Translations under genes and position numbers: made by a program
Notes under the pieces: model-generated
What the model was told of the DNA's origin: nothing
Database searches by the model: none
The model's input: the letters and a program-made list of their open reading frames with translations, nothing else
Assembly: GCF_007641235.1 (NCBI RefSeq)
Contig: NZ_CP038157.1
Span: 558,001 to 622,000 of the forward strand
From: Corynebacterium sanguinis
GTDB lineage: Bacteria; Actinomycetota; Actinomycetes; Mycobacteriales; Mycobacteriaceae
Direction of reading: 5' to 3'
Length of the DNA: 64,000 bases
Part shown: positions 48,610-56,909 of the stretch, piece by piece
Numbering within the stretch: position 1 is the first letter of the stretch
How the letters are laid out: each line of letters begins with the position of its first letter

Positions 48610-49428
48610 GTGGCCACGATTTCTGCGCTTTTGTCCGCCTACAGAAACACCCCCGCCGGGGAACTCCGCCAGGCCTTGGACTCCCTCGCCCGGCAGACCC
48701 GTCCCGCCGATGAGGTCGTCGTCGTCTTTGACGGGCCAGTCTCCGACGATGTGGAGCGCTTGGCAGAGGGGACTGAGAATGTGCGCGTCGTCACGCTTGC
48801 TCACAACGTGGGACTGGGCCCCGCGCTGCAGGCGGGACTGGAGACAATCACCTCCGACTACGTCGCGCGGCTCGATACCGACGACATTGCGCACCCGGAG
48901 CGGATAGAAAAACAAGTGGCATTTATGGAGGCTCACCCAGATATCGCGGCGCTCGGCACTGCGGTACGCGAGTTTTCAGGCGCGACCGATCTCGATGCCG
49001 GCCCGGTGCGCGCGATGCCGGAAACCCACGAAAAAATCGCGAAATACGCCCTGATCAACTCGCCGCTCAATCACCCCTCGGTGATCCTGCGCACCGCCGC
49101 GATCAAGGAGGTCGGCGGTTACCAGGGCGTCCACTTCATGGAGGACTACGACCTCTGGGCCAGGCTCATCGCCGCCGGCAAGAGACTCCACAACATGCCC
49201 GAGCCGCTGACGTACTTCCGGGTGAGCCCGGAGCAGTTCGCGCGGCGCACGGGCCGCGAGATGTTCGCCGCCGAGCGCGAGATGCAGGCCCGGTTAGTTT
49301 CTTACGGGCTCGTCGGCCCGTGGCGCGCTAGGTTCAACCTCGCCGCCCGAACGACCTACCGGTTGCTCCCGATGACGCTGTTGACACGCGTATATACCCG
49401 CCTTTTCACCGCAGCTAGTAACGTTTAG
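48610..49428 (+). CDS. family 2 glycosyltransferase
   Basis: A 272-residue GT2 enzyme. It begins with ISALLSAYRNTPAGELRQAL, has RLDTDDIAHPERIEKQ (DxD motif, about residue 90) and the acceptor-side segment MEDYDLWARLIAAGKR near 178. No membrane helices. The start is GTG 48610 (product MATISALL). It sits 11 bases after the HNH gene and six bases before a second GT2, so the pair is co-transcribed. A role in cell-wall polysaccharide synthesis near the rhamnose genes is an inference. Confidence 0.88.
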   Translation: MATISALLSAYRNTPAGELRQALDSLARQTRPADEVVVVFDGPVSDDVERLAEGTENVRVVTLAHNVGLGPALQAGLETITSDYVARLDTDDIAHPERIEKQVAFMEAHPDIAALGTAVREFSGATDLDAGPVRAMPETHEKIAKYALINSPLNHPSVILRTAAIKEVGGYQGVHFMEDYDLWARLIAAGKRLHNMPEPLTYFRVSPEQFARRTGREMFAAEREMQARLVSYGLVGPWRARFNLAARTTYRLLPMTLLTRVYTRLFTAASNV

Positions 49429-49434
49429 GCCACC

Positions 49435-50133
49435 ATGAGCGAAATCCAGGACTACTCCGACACCTGGCTGGTGATCCCCTGCTACAACGAGGGCCCAGTC
49501 ATCCAGGAGGTCATCGAGCATGCCCGCGAGACTTTTCCTCACATCGTCGCGGTGAACGACGGCTCCAAGGACAACTCGCCCGCCGCGATCCACGCCGCGG
49601 GCGCGCACCTGGTGAACCACCCCGTCAACCTCGGGCAGGGCGCTGCGATCCAGACCGGCATCGAGTACGCCCGCGCACAGCCCGGTGCGCAGTACTTCGT
49701 CACCTTCGATGCCGACGGGCAGCACCAAGTCAAAGACGTGGTGAAGATGCTCGAGCGCCTGCGCACCGAGCCAGTGGACATCGTCGTGGGCACCCGCTTC
49801 GCCGGCCAGGAAACCACCCAGGTGCCGCTGATCAAGCGCGTGGTACTCAAGACCGTTGTCTTGCTCTCTCCCCGCACGCGACGCCTCGGGCTCTCGGACG
49901 CCCACAACGGGCTCCGCGCCTTCAATAAGAAGGTCGCAGACGAGATGAACATTCGGATGAACGGCATGTCGCACGCCTCCGAGATCGTCGCGCTTATCGA
50001 CGCCAACGGCTGGCGCGTCACCGAGGAACCCGTAGACATCCTCTACACGGAATACTCGATGAGCAAGGGGCAATCTCTTATCAACGGCGTGAACATTCTC
50101 GCCGACGGCATCGTGGCAAGGAGGCTCCCGTGA
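49435..50133 (+). CDS. family 2 glycosyltransferase, polyprenyl-phosphate sugar type
   Basis: A 232-residue GT2 protein with VIPCYNEGPVIQEVIEHA near 11, VAVNDGSKDNSPAAI near 35, FDADGQHQVKDVVKML near 88 and TRFAGQETTQVPL near 120. The pattern resembles dolichol/polyprenyl-phosphate mannose or glucose synthases without the membrane domain. It overlaps the DUF2304 gene by four bases; DUF2304 proteins are often next to such enzymes and probably act as membrane partners. The nucleotide sugar is unknown. Confidence 0.88.
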   Translation: MSEIQDYSDTWLVIPCYNEGPVIQEVIEHARETFPHIVAVNDGSKDNSPAAIHAAGAHLVNHPVNLGQGAAIQTGIEYARAQPGAQYFVTFDADGQHQVKDVVKMLERLRTEPVDIVVGTRFAGQETTQVPLIKRVVLKTVVLLSPRTRRLGLSDAHNGLRAFNKKVADEMNIRMNGMSHASEIVALIDANGWRVTEEPVDILYTEYSMSKGQSLINGVNILADGIVARRLP

Positions 50134-50492
50134 TCCAGGTCCTGCTGCTCGCGGCCGCGCTCGCGGTCGCGTTCTACTTCTTTACCAACCGCAAGAAGGC
50201 CAACGCCAAGGCATGGGTGAAAATCGGTTTCGCCGCGCTCATGGTGGCCGCCATCTGGGCAATCCTGCGACCCGATGACGTCACCGTGCTGGCTAACTGG
50301 CTCGGCGTGGACCGGGGCACCGACCTCATGCTCTACGTGCTCATCATGGCGTTTTTCTTCACCACGATCTCGGCCTGGACGCGATTCCGCGAACAGGAGC
50401 TGCGCTACGCCCGCCTCGCCCGGGCCATCGCGCTGCAAAACGCCGTGGTTCCCAGCACTGAGAACCACGGCGCTGTAACGAAAGAAGGCTAG
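50130..50492 (+). CDS. DUF2304 membrane protein
   Basis: A 120-residue protein with three hydrophobic segments (residues 3-18, about 28-45 and about 68-85) and a cytosolic C-terminus containing FREQELRYARLARAIALQNA. It starts at GTG 50130, overlapping the glycosyltransferase gene by four bases. DUF2304 proteins accompany GT2 enzymes in polysaccharide clusters. The stop overlaps the convergent metallo-hydrolase stop by four bases. An 11-bp hairpin (50441-50472) lies inside its 3' end. Confidence 0.82.
   Translation: MIQVLLLAAALAVAFYFFTNRKKANAKAWVKIGFAALMVAAIWAILRPDDVTVLANWLGVDRGTDLMLYVLIMAFFFTTISAWTRFREQELRYARLARAIALQNAVVPSTENHGAVTKEG
50441..50472. terminator. hairpin inside the 3' end of the DUF2304 gene
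   Basis: A perfect 11-bp stem (50441-50451 with 50462-50472) with a 10-base loop, 18 bases before the DUF2304 stop. The two converging genes overlap here, so a terminator must lie within coding sequence. No T run follows. Confidence 0.5.
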
Positions 50493-51115
50493 TAGCCCCG
50501 CTTGATCCACTCCTCGAGGTGGGGGGCTTCCTCGCCGATCGTGGTGTGGTCGCCGTGGCCGGTGCGCACGATCGTCTCAGGGGGAAGATCCAAGACGCGC
50601 TTCTGCAGCGAATCAATGATCGTGTCGAAGGACGAGTAGGAACGCCCCGTCGCACCAGGGCCGCCCTGGAAAAGCGTGTCACCGGAAAACAGTACGCCGG
50701 CCTCCTCCGCGTAGAGCACGACCGAGCCCGGCGAGTGCCCCGGGGTCGACATCGCTTTAAGCTCCGTTCCGGCAATCGAGAAGATGTCGCCATCGCCCAA
50801 GTTCACGAACGCTTCGTTCGGGTTCTGCTCGTACCAGAGCATGTCGTCGCCCGGGTGCAGGTATACGGGGGCGTCGACAAGCTTGCTCAAAAGCGGGGCG
50901 GCGTCGACGTGATCGTTGTGGCCGTGTGTTGCGATGATGCCCTTGACCTTCCGGTCGCCGACGGCCTTGGCAATGGTCTCGGCATCGTGCGCGGCATCGA
51001 TGATGTAGACCTCGCGGTCATCGCCGACGATCCATACATTGTTGTCCACGTCCCACTCTCCACCGTCGAGGCGGAAAACACCGGACGTGAGTACGTGTTC
51101 AATTCGCAGAGACAT
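50489..51115 (-). CDS. metallo-beta-lactamase fold hydrolase, partner of the mycothiol dehydrogenase
   Basis: A 208-residue MBL-fold protein. The metal motif ATHGHNDHVDA is at about 70-80, and the other ligands lie in TPGHSPGSVVLY near 133, FSGDTLF near 152 and the final HGDHTTIGEE near 190. The start ATG is one base after the stop of the upstream dehydrogenase gene, a pairing conserved in actinobacteria. It probably hydrolyses S-formylmycothiol or a similar product of the dehydrogenase, but this is inferred from the gene pair. Confidence 0.88.
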   Translation of the reverse strand: MSLRIEHVLTSGVFRLDGGEWDVDNNVWIVGDDREVYIIDAAHDAETIAKAVGDRKVKGIIATHGHNDHVDAAPLLSKLVDAPVYLHPGDDMLWYEQNPNEAFVNLGDGDIFSIAGTELKAMSTPGHSPGSVVLYAEEAGVLFSGDTLFQGGPGATGRSYSSFDTIIDSLQKRVLDLPPETIVRTGHGDHTTIGEEAPHLEEWIKRGY

Positions 51116-51116
51116 G

Positions 51117-52214
51117 TTAGAACTCCACCACGCTTCGCAGAACGTCGCCACGCTTCATCTTCGCGAACGCGTCCTCAATGTCGCCGATGCCGATGCGCTC
51201 GGAAACGAACTCGCCGAGCGGGAAGCGGCCCTGCATGTGCAGGTCCACGTAGGTCGGGAAGTCGCGCTCGGGCAGGCAGTCGCCGTACCAGGCCGGCTTG
51301 ATGGACCCGCCGTGGCCGTACAGGTCGATTGCCGGGATGTCGACGTGGTCGGTGAGGTTCGGAACGCCCACCATGACCATCCGACCGGCAAGGTCACGGG
51401 AGTAGAACGCCTGGCGCCAGGTCGGCTGGATCCCGACGGCGTCGATGGTGACGTCCGGGCCGAAGCCGTCGGTAAGTTCGCGCACGGCGTCGATCACCTC
51501 GTCCTCGCTCTTGCCCTTGGAGCACACCGCGTGGGTCGCGCCGAAGCGCTCGATGGCCGCATCGCATTTGCGCTGGTCAAGGTCGACGGCAATAATTGTC
51601 GACGCCCCGGCCAGCTTGGCTCCGGCCACGGCCGCCAGGCCGACGCCGCCAAGGCCGAACACGGCGACCGACTCGCCGAGCTGGATGTCGCCGGTGTTTA
51701 CCGCCGCGCCCAGGCCGGCCATGATGCCGCAGCCGAGCAGGCCGGCGGCCGCCGGATCCTCCTCGGGGTTGACCTTCGTGCACTGCTTCTCGTGCACCAG
51801 GGTCTTCTCGGCGAACGAGCCGATTCCGAGGGCGGGGGTCAGCTCGGTGCCGTCGTCAAGCGTCATGCGTGCCGACGCATTGTGGGTGTTGAAGCAGTTC
51901 TTCACGTCGCCCTTGCGGCAGGCGCGGCACTCGCCGCATACCGCGCGCCAGTTCAGCACCACGAAATCTCCCACTTCGACGTGGGTGACGTTCTCGCCGA
52001 TCGTTTCAACGATGCCGGCCGACTCGTGACCGAGCAGGAAGGGGAAGGCATCCTCGATGTCCCCGTCGCGGTAGGCGAGGTCGGTGTGGCAGACTCCGGT
52101 GGTCTGCACCTTGACGATAACGTCGTTCGGCCCCGGCTCCGGAAGGGTAATGTCGACCACCTCGACGGGGCTACCTTTTTCGCGTGCAATGACTCCTTGT
52201 ACTTTTTCGCTCAT
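51117..52214 (-). CDS. S-(hydroxymethyl)mycothiol dehydrogenase
   Basis: Mycothiol-dependent formaldehyde (and nitrosomycothiol) dehydrogenase, a zinc alcohol dehydrogenase of 365 residues. The catalytic zinc site includes [12 protein letters not shown] near 38 and GHESAGIVE near 62; the structural zinc cysteines lie in [15 protein letters not shown] (about 92-106). NAD motif [16 protein letters not shown] is near 190. The ATG at 52214 is preceded by a C-rich stretch on the plus strand. Together with mshA it supports a mycothiol-producing host, and it forms a pair with the metallo-hydrolase. Confidence 0.9.
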   Translation of the reverse strand: MSEKVQGVIAREKGSPVEVVDITLPEPGPNDVIVKVQTTGVCHTDLAYRDGDIEDAFPFLLGHESAGIVETIGENVTHVEVGDFVVLNWRAVCGECRACRKGDVKNCFNTHNASARMTLDDGTELTPALGIGSFAEKTLVHEKQCTKVNPEEDPAAAGLLGCGIMAGLGAAVNTGDIQLGESVAVFGLGGVGLAAVAGAKLAGASTIIAVDLDQRKCDAAIERFGATHAVCSKGKSEDEVIDAVRELTDGFGPDVTIDAVGIQPTWRQAFYSRDLAGRMVMVGVPNLTDHVDIPAIDLYGHGGSIKPAWYGDCLPERDFPTYVDLHMQGRFPLGEFVSERIGIGDIEDAFAKMKRGDVLRSVVEF

Positions 52215-52237
52215 ACCCCCCAATGGTAACGAGGCGA

Positions 52238-53071
52238 CTAGGAGTTAGCGATGACGCGGGCCACGTGATCGTGGCCCCGCTGGTTCACGTGGATCGGCAA
52301 ATTGCCGGGACCTGCGTAGAAATCGACCAACCCGGCCCACATCCGCTGATCGTCCGGGGCGCACATGTTGTTATTCCACGTCGAGGGCTTCACATCCAGG
52401 AACTCGGTGCCCGTCGCCCGGGCAGCATCGACCGACATCCACTGCGCCTGATCCTCCCAGCGCTGGATCTGCGCGAACGACGTCCAGTCCGACACGTTCG
52501 GCGCGATGTGGAACAGGCACACCTTGTCGCCGGAGGTGATCTTCGGGTAACCCACGAACTGGATCCGCGCATTCGGCGCGGCGGCACGGATGCGGCTGAC
52601 CTGCGGAATCATGTAGTTGACAAAGTCGCGGCGCACGTCAGCATCCGGACGGCCCTCGTTGTTGTAGGTGTCGTTGAAACCGGTCGTGATGATCACCCGG
52701 GCCGTGCCCGGGTTCAGCGCACCGTCGGACAATGCACGGTCGACCTGGGTGTACAGCTGCGGGCCGGGCGAGACCGTCACCGTACCCGTGCAGGAGTAAT
52801 CGGACGCCGCCAGCCCGAGCTGCGCCGCCGCCTGCCGCCCCCAGCTCGTCGGGCTCTGCGGGCACCACGTGCCGACACCCGACGACCCGCGCGGGTCGAG
52901 CCCGAGCTTGCCGGCCAACCACTGCGGAGCGTTCGGGTCCGAGATGACCGAGTCCCCGAAAATCACCATGTTGCGCTGCTGCGCGTTCGCGGGAGCGTGC
53001 GCCATGGACAAGGCAGCGAGCGCGGTGGCGCACACGGCCACTACACGGAGGCGGATGGTACGGGCGAGCAT
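52238..53071 (-). CDS. secreted GDSL/SGNH-family esterase
   Basis: A 277-residue precursor with a signal peptide of about 30 residues ([21 protein letters not shown]). The nucleophile is in [13 protein letters not shown] near 36-48 (GDS). The conserved block III is [10 protein letters not shown] near 150 (GxND), and the catalytic Asp-His pair is in [11 protein letters not shown] near 268. Cysteine pairs ([17 protein letters not shown]) suggest disulfides. Substrate unknown; secreted corynebacterial lipases of this type act on esters. Divergent from the acyl-CoA ligase gene. Confidence 0.85.
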   Translation of the reverse strand: MLARTIRLRVVAVCATALAALSMAHAPANAQQRNMVIFGDSVISDPNAPQWLAGKLGLDPRGSSGVGTWCPQSPTSWGRQAAAQLGLAASDYSCTGTVTVSPGPQLYTQVDRALSDGALNPGTARVIITTGFNDTYNNEGRPDADVRRDFVNYMIPQVSRIRAAAPNARIQFVGYPKITSGDKVCLFHIAPNVSDWTSFAQIQRWEDQAQWMSVDAARATGTEFLDVKPSTWNNNMCAPDDQRMWAGLVDFYAGPGNLPIHVNQRGHDHVARVIANS

Positions 53072-53267
53072 GCAGGACTCCTCTACAACTACAACGTCAC
53101 AGGCATTTCTATTGCATCCTAGAGTATCGCCGCCAACCGTGTCAGCGTTACAGCGTTAACCCCCACCCTGGCGAAAGTCCATACCGCGCACGGTATCAAC
53201 GATAAGGTGGTGAACACGCACTGGCACCACCGACGGAAAAGACAAGCCCATACCCACCCTGAACCCA

Positions 53268-54930
53268 ATGCAGCGCGTGACCTTTACCACCACGTCGCTG
53301 GTGCGCCTCCTCCGGGCCGGCATCGGCGCGGGCGCGTTGTCGCCGGAAGGCAGCCCCGCCGCGCTTTTCAAGGTTCTCCCCCTCTACAGCCGCTACCGCT
53401 TCACCACGGCGCGCGAGATCGAGCAGTCATCCGCTGCGTGCCCAGAGCGCAACGCGCTTATCGACGACGACGGGGTCCTGAGCTACCGCCAGCTACGCGA
53501 TCAGACCCGCGCTGTGGCCACGTGGCTCCTCGCTCGCAAGCGCGACCGGGGGGGTGGAAGAGCTCCGTGTTGCGGTGATGGCCCGCAACGGCCGCGGTGT
53601 GGTCATACCCATGGGTGCGAAAGGCCTCACCGGAGGGCACCTGTTCCTGCTCAACGTCGGTTCCTCCCCGGAGCAGCTCGCCGGCATCTTCGCGGAGAAC
53701 CGCATCAACGTGCTGTTTATCGACGACGAATTCGCCGACCGGATCCCTGCGAACATGGACGGCATCGAGGTCATCTGGGCACACACCACGACGGCACACG
53801 GGAGCGAACCCACCCTCGCCCGCATCGCGGAAGGGGTGGAGCAGGCCGACAACGCACCGCAACTGCCGCTTTTCCCCTCCCACGGCAACATCGTCCTGAT
53901 GTCCTCGGGCACCACCGGGGTGCCGAAGGGCATCCTCCGCCCGGAGCCCATCCTGCCGTTCGTGATCGGCGGGTACCTCTCCACCGTGCCGTGGCGATCC
54001 GGGATGACGGTGCAACTGACCGCTTCCATGTTCCACACCTGGGGCTGGTCGGCGGTCAATGTCTCGCTCGCGCTGCGCAACACCATCATCACCCAGCGCG
54101 TCTTCGACCCAGAGAAAGTGTTCCGCCAGATCCAGGACTTCCGCTGTGACGGGCTGGTGTCCTCGCCGATCTTTTTCAAGCAGATGCTCGCCATCCCCGG
54201 CAACAAGATGTTCGACACCTCGAACCTGAAGTTCATCGCCTCGTCCGGAAATGCGCTGACACCGCTTCTGGTGGAGCGCATGACCGAGCGCTTCGGGCCC
54301 ATCCTGGCCAACTACTACGGCTCCACCGAGCTGGCCCTGGCGGCCTGTGCCAACGCGGAGATGGTCGCGGCGGATCCGACCATCGCCGGCCGCATTCCTC
54401 CGGGCACGATCTTGCGGATTTACGACGACAATGGGCGCGAGACCAAGCCCGGCGAGGTAGGGCGGATCTTCCTCACTAACGAAACTGCGTTGAAGGGCTA
54501 TTCCAACCCCCAGACCCCCATCGTGGAGATCGACGGCCTCATCGAGATGGGCGACCTGGGTTACTTCGACACCGACGGGCACCTCCACGTGCTCAGCCGC
54601 AACGACGACATGATCATTGTCGGCGGGGAAAACGTCCACCCGCAGTCCGTCACCGAGGTTCTCGAGCGCATGCCCGGCATCGATGAGATCCATTCCGGAG
54701 GTGTTGACGACGAGGACACCTTCAAGCGCGTCGCCGTGTGGGTTGTCCCCACTGACGACGAGGCAGGAGATGCCCTGACCTCCGACGCAATCCGTGAATG
54801 GGTCCGTCTCAACCTCGCCGATCACTCCGTGCCGCGAGACATTAACTTCGTGACCGAGCTGCCGCGCAATGCCACAGGCAAGGTGGTGCCGCGCCTGCTG
54901 CCGGCATCGACACGCGATGACGAGCGGTAG
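53268..54930 (+). pseudogene. acyl-CoA ligase (FadD-like) broken by a frameshift in a G7 tract
   Basis: An ANL-family ligase of about 553 residues if read through one frameshift. Frame one (from 53268) encodes the N-terminus up to LLARKRDR. In frame two (53554-54930), the rest continues with EELRVAVMARNGRG, the motif LMSSGTTGVPKGILRPEP near 225, YYGSTELALAAC near 360, MGDLGYFDTDGHLH near 435 and the catalytic lysine in LPRNATGKVVPRLL near 535. The tract GGGGGGG at 53548-53554 is where the frame changes: with six G residues it reads ...RKRDRGVEELRVAVMARN without a gap. It may be a sequencing error, a natural mutation or a slippery switch. Confidence 0.85.
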
Positions 54931-54940
54931 AGTGCACACC

Positions 54941-55393
54941 ATGCACTTCTCCGCAAAAACACTGCGCAGGTTCATGAATTTCTGGCCGCCGTTTCTCGGC
55001 GCCGGAATCCGGGTTCGCGAATTCGCCGACGACGGCTCGCGTGTGGTGGTGAACCACACGCTGACCAAGTTCAACCGCAACGCCGTGGGCACCGCCTTCG
55101 GCGGCACAATCATGGCGATGACCGACCCGTTTTTCATGCTCGCCTCGATGGCACGGCTGGGCAAGGAGTACACCGTGTGGGATGTCGCGGGCGAGGTGAA
55201 ATTCCTGAAACCGGGAAAGGGAACCATCACGGCGGTGATGGAGATCTCCGACGAAACCTACGATCTGATCAAGGAAAAGACGGCCGACGGATCAAAGTAC
55301 CTGCACTGGTTCGATACCGAGGTCACCAGCGAGGCGGGCGAGGTCGTCGCGCATGTGCGTAGGCAGGTGTACTACCGCCGAAAAAGAAAATGA
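54941..55393 (+). CDS. DUF4442 hot-dog-fold thioesterase-like protein
   Basis: A 150-residue protein of the DUF4442 family (hot-dog fold, related to PaaI-type thioesterases). It has NRNAVGTAFGGTIMAMTDPF near 45-65, with the asparagine and glycine turn of this group, and ends basic (RRQVYYRRKRK). The ATG at 54941 is taken as start; an in-frame ATG lies at 54917. It follows the acyl-CoA ligase by 10 bases. Its stop codon touches the tRNA fragment at 55393, marking the end of the core genome in this window. Confidence 0.85.
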   Translation: MHFSAKTLRRFMNFWPPFLGAGIRVREFADDGSRVVVNHTLTKFNRNAVGTAFGGTIMAMTDPFFMLASMARLGKEYTVWDVAGEVKFLKPGKGTITAVMEISDETYDLIKEKTADGSKYLHWFDTEVTSEAGEVVAHVRRQVYYRRKRK

Positions 55394-55436
55394 GCCACCT
55401 GCGAGAATCGAACTCGCGACCTTCTCATTACGAGTG
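55393..55436 (-). other. 3' half of tRNA-Thr(CGU), attachment-site remnant of an integrated island
   Basis: Read on the minus strand, this 44-base stretch matches a tRNA from the anticodon loop to the acceptor end: anticodon CGT in loop CTCGTAA, variable loop, a perfect 5-bp T-stem with TTCGATT loop, and acceptor strand AGGTGGC plus discriminator T. The 5' half (acceptor 5' strand, D arm) is missing; the sequence to the right does not resemble it. The anticodon stem pairs only partly. This is what integration by a tyrosine recombinase at a tRNA 3' end leaves behind; the intact gene should then be at the other end of the element, beyond the window. Confidence 0.8.
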
Positions 55437-55780
55437 AACCCTTCCTGGCGTTGGCTAGCAACAACGCCACCAAGGACGACAGTAAAAGACCAGATCAGAG
55501 AAGCAATACCGCCAATGAGAAACGGTTAGCGCTCAGAGCGGTGTGTATTTTGTGTGTACTCGCCCGTTACTTTGATGGTGTCCCCATAATGGGGATAGTC
55601 GCGTCTGGACACAGGAGCTTTCCCCTTTCCTCAGTGGTGCGACCAGAGGGAGAAGAAACATCCACCCCGGTGCACCCGCTGCGGTGACAACGACCCATCG
55701 CCCGCAGCAGGTGGCAATCGTCACGGTTATCCCTCTTTTTCAGATTCCTGTCCTCGGGATCAGAAAAAGACGGGGGCCTG
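55437..55780. other. gene-free left border of the copper island
   Basis: About 340 bases between the tRNA fragment and the DUF305 gene. No convincing gene was seen; short ORFs here lack ribosome binding sites and family sequence. It contains an imperfect hairpin at 55735-55769 that probably ends the DUF305 transcript. Confidence 0.6.
55735..55769 (-). terminator. candidate terminator after the DUF305 gene
   Basis: Two 14-base arms (55735-55748 and 55756-55769) pair with two mismatches around a 7-base loop, 12 bases beyond the DUF305 stop. The outer part of the stem is A/T-rich, as seen in bidirectional terminators. Confidence 0.4.
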
Positions 55781-56467
55781 TCATAGGTCAGTGAGCATCT
55801 GCTGCATCTGGGCGATCTCGGCCTCCTGGTCGTTGATAATTTGTTCGGCCAGGGTGATTGCATGGGGATTCTGGCCGTCAGCAACCTCGTCACGGGCCAT
55901 GTCGACCGCACCTTCGTGGTGGGCGGTCATCTGCTCCAGGTAGAGGCGGGCAGCCTCGGTGCCCTGGGCTTCCTCAAGGGCTGTCATGTCCTCCTGGCTC
56001 ATCATCCCGCTCATGCCACCCATCTCGCCGTGATCCATTCCACCCATCTCGTCCATGGTCCCCATGCCCCCAGAGTCGGTGACCGGCTGCTGGCCCCAGG
56101 CCTCGAGCATGGCGTTCATCCGGTCAATCTCCGGTCCCTGGGCGTCAATAACCCCCTGGGCAAACTCCACGACCTGGGCGGGGATACCCTCCTTGGCCAG
56201 GAGCATCTCACTCATCTCCACGGCCTGCTGGTGATGGGGGATCATCATCTGGGCAAACATGATGTCCGCGTCGTTGTGATCGGCGGAGATCTCCCCGTCC
56301 GCCTCAGTCGTCGCCGTGGTGGTCTCGGTCGTCTCAGCGGTAGTCGTCGCAGTGCTGGTGGCCGAGGTGGTGGCGTCGGTGTTGCCTGACTCGGTGGCCT
56401 CACCGCAGGCGGCCAGCGCCAGGGTGGAGGCCACGGCGAGAGCGGAAAGAACAAGGGTGCGCTTCAT
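55781..56467 (-). CDS. DUF305 lipoprotein, copper-island
   Basis: A 228-residue lipoprotein. The lipobox is LAAC, with Cys at 21, after SALAVASTLALAAC. A threonine-rich linker (about 30-60) is followed by a DUF305 ferritin-like four-helix domain with MMIPHHQQAVEMSEML near 76 and the repeat MTAHHEGAVDMARDEV near 185. A methionine-rich insert (GGMGTMDEMGGMDHGEMGGM) near 135 suggests copper binding. DUF305 proteins are common in copper-resistance islands. The ATG at 56467 was chosen. It is downstream of the truncated copper ATPase, so it once followed a full copB. Confidence 0.9.
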   Translation of the reverse strand: MKRTLVLSALAVASTLALAACGEATESGNTDATTSATSTATTTAETTETTTATTEADGEISADHNDADIMFAQMMIPHHQQAVEMSEMLLAKEGIPAQVVEFAQGVIDAQGPEIDRMNAMLEAWGQQPVTDSGGMGTMDEMGGMDHGEMGGMSGMMSQEDMTALEEAQGTEAARLYLEQMTAHHEGAVDMARDEVADGQNPHAITLAEQIINDQEAEIAQMQQMLTDL

Positions 56468-56515
56468 GGTGGAGCCTTTCAGGGTCATATGGGGGCAGTG
56501 GAGAGAAGTGGTGGA

Positions 56516-56677
56516 TCAGTGGACGGCGGTGGATACCGGAGTAGGCGTGGTGTGTTCCTCCTTCGGACTGGTGGGAGCCAGGTGGGCCGGGTCCAGATCA
56601 ATCCGGCGCAGCAGCTGAGCGTTAAGCGCCACCACAATCGTCGACAGCGACATCAACACCGCAGCAGCAGCCGGGGG
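56516..56677 (-). pseudogene. 3' stub of a second copper ATPase gene
   Basis: The last 53 codons of a CopB-type ATPase remain in frame to a stop at 56516: LMSLSTIVVALNAQLLRRID and LAPTSPKEEHT match the end of the intact CopB at 58669-60903 (LMSASTIVVALNAQLLRRID, LAPTESKEEHS). The similarity stops abruptly at 56677, where transposase-like sequence begins. The gene was evidently cut by an insertion or deletion. It lies 48 bases upstream of the DUF305 lipoprotein gene. Confidence 0.85.
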
Positions 56678-56909
56678 AAGCAGAAAAGGGCAGAAACACC
56701 ACTTCCCAGGACTTGACCCCGCGGGATCCGACCGAGGCCATCGTTGAACACCTCCGCGATCAAGGTGTTGCGACGACCACTTGAATCCGCCTTGGGCCCC
56801 GCGATCTGAGTGCATCACCGCGCCTTCGCGCAGGTGGCCGTGGTCCCGGGCCATCGCCAGCGCATCGACGACAGCGAGGTGCGCATGTGCTCGGCCATCT
56901 GCCAGCCGA
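56678..56909 (-). pseudogene. degenerate IS3-type transposase fragment
   Basis: On the minus strand, frame-broken pieces of an rve-type (DDE) transposase are readable: GWQMAEHMRT, then after a frameshift LAVVDALAMARDHGHLREGA and VMHSDRGAQ, then a further frame change. The HSDRGAQ segment is the second catalytic Asp region of IS3-family OrfB. No start, stop or terminal repeats remain. It sits between the copper ATPase stub and the IS6 element. Confidence 0.55.

Noticed and set aside
53458..55230. 590-codon minus-strand ORF covering the acyl-CoA ligase
   Set aside because: Shadow frame; it spans the G7 frameshift only because the opposite strand happens to be open. The ligase motifs are all on the plus strand.
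55393..55470. A complete tRNA-Thr gene
   Set aside because: The sequence right of the anticodon does not form a D arm or a 5' acceptor strand; only the 3' half is present.
55451..55687. 78-codon plus-strand ORF next to the tRNA fragment
   Set aside because: No ribosome binding site, no recognisable domain and no integrase-like residues; probably non-coding border DNA.
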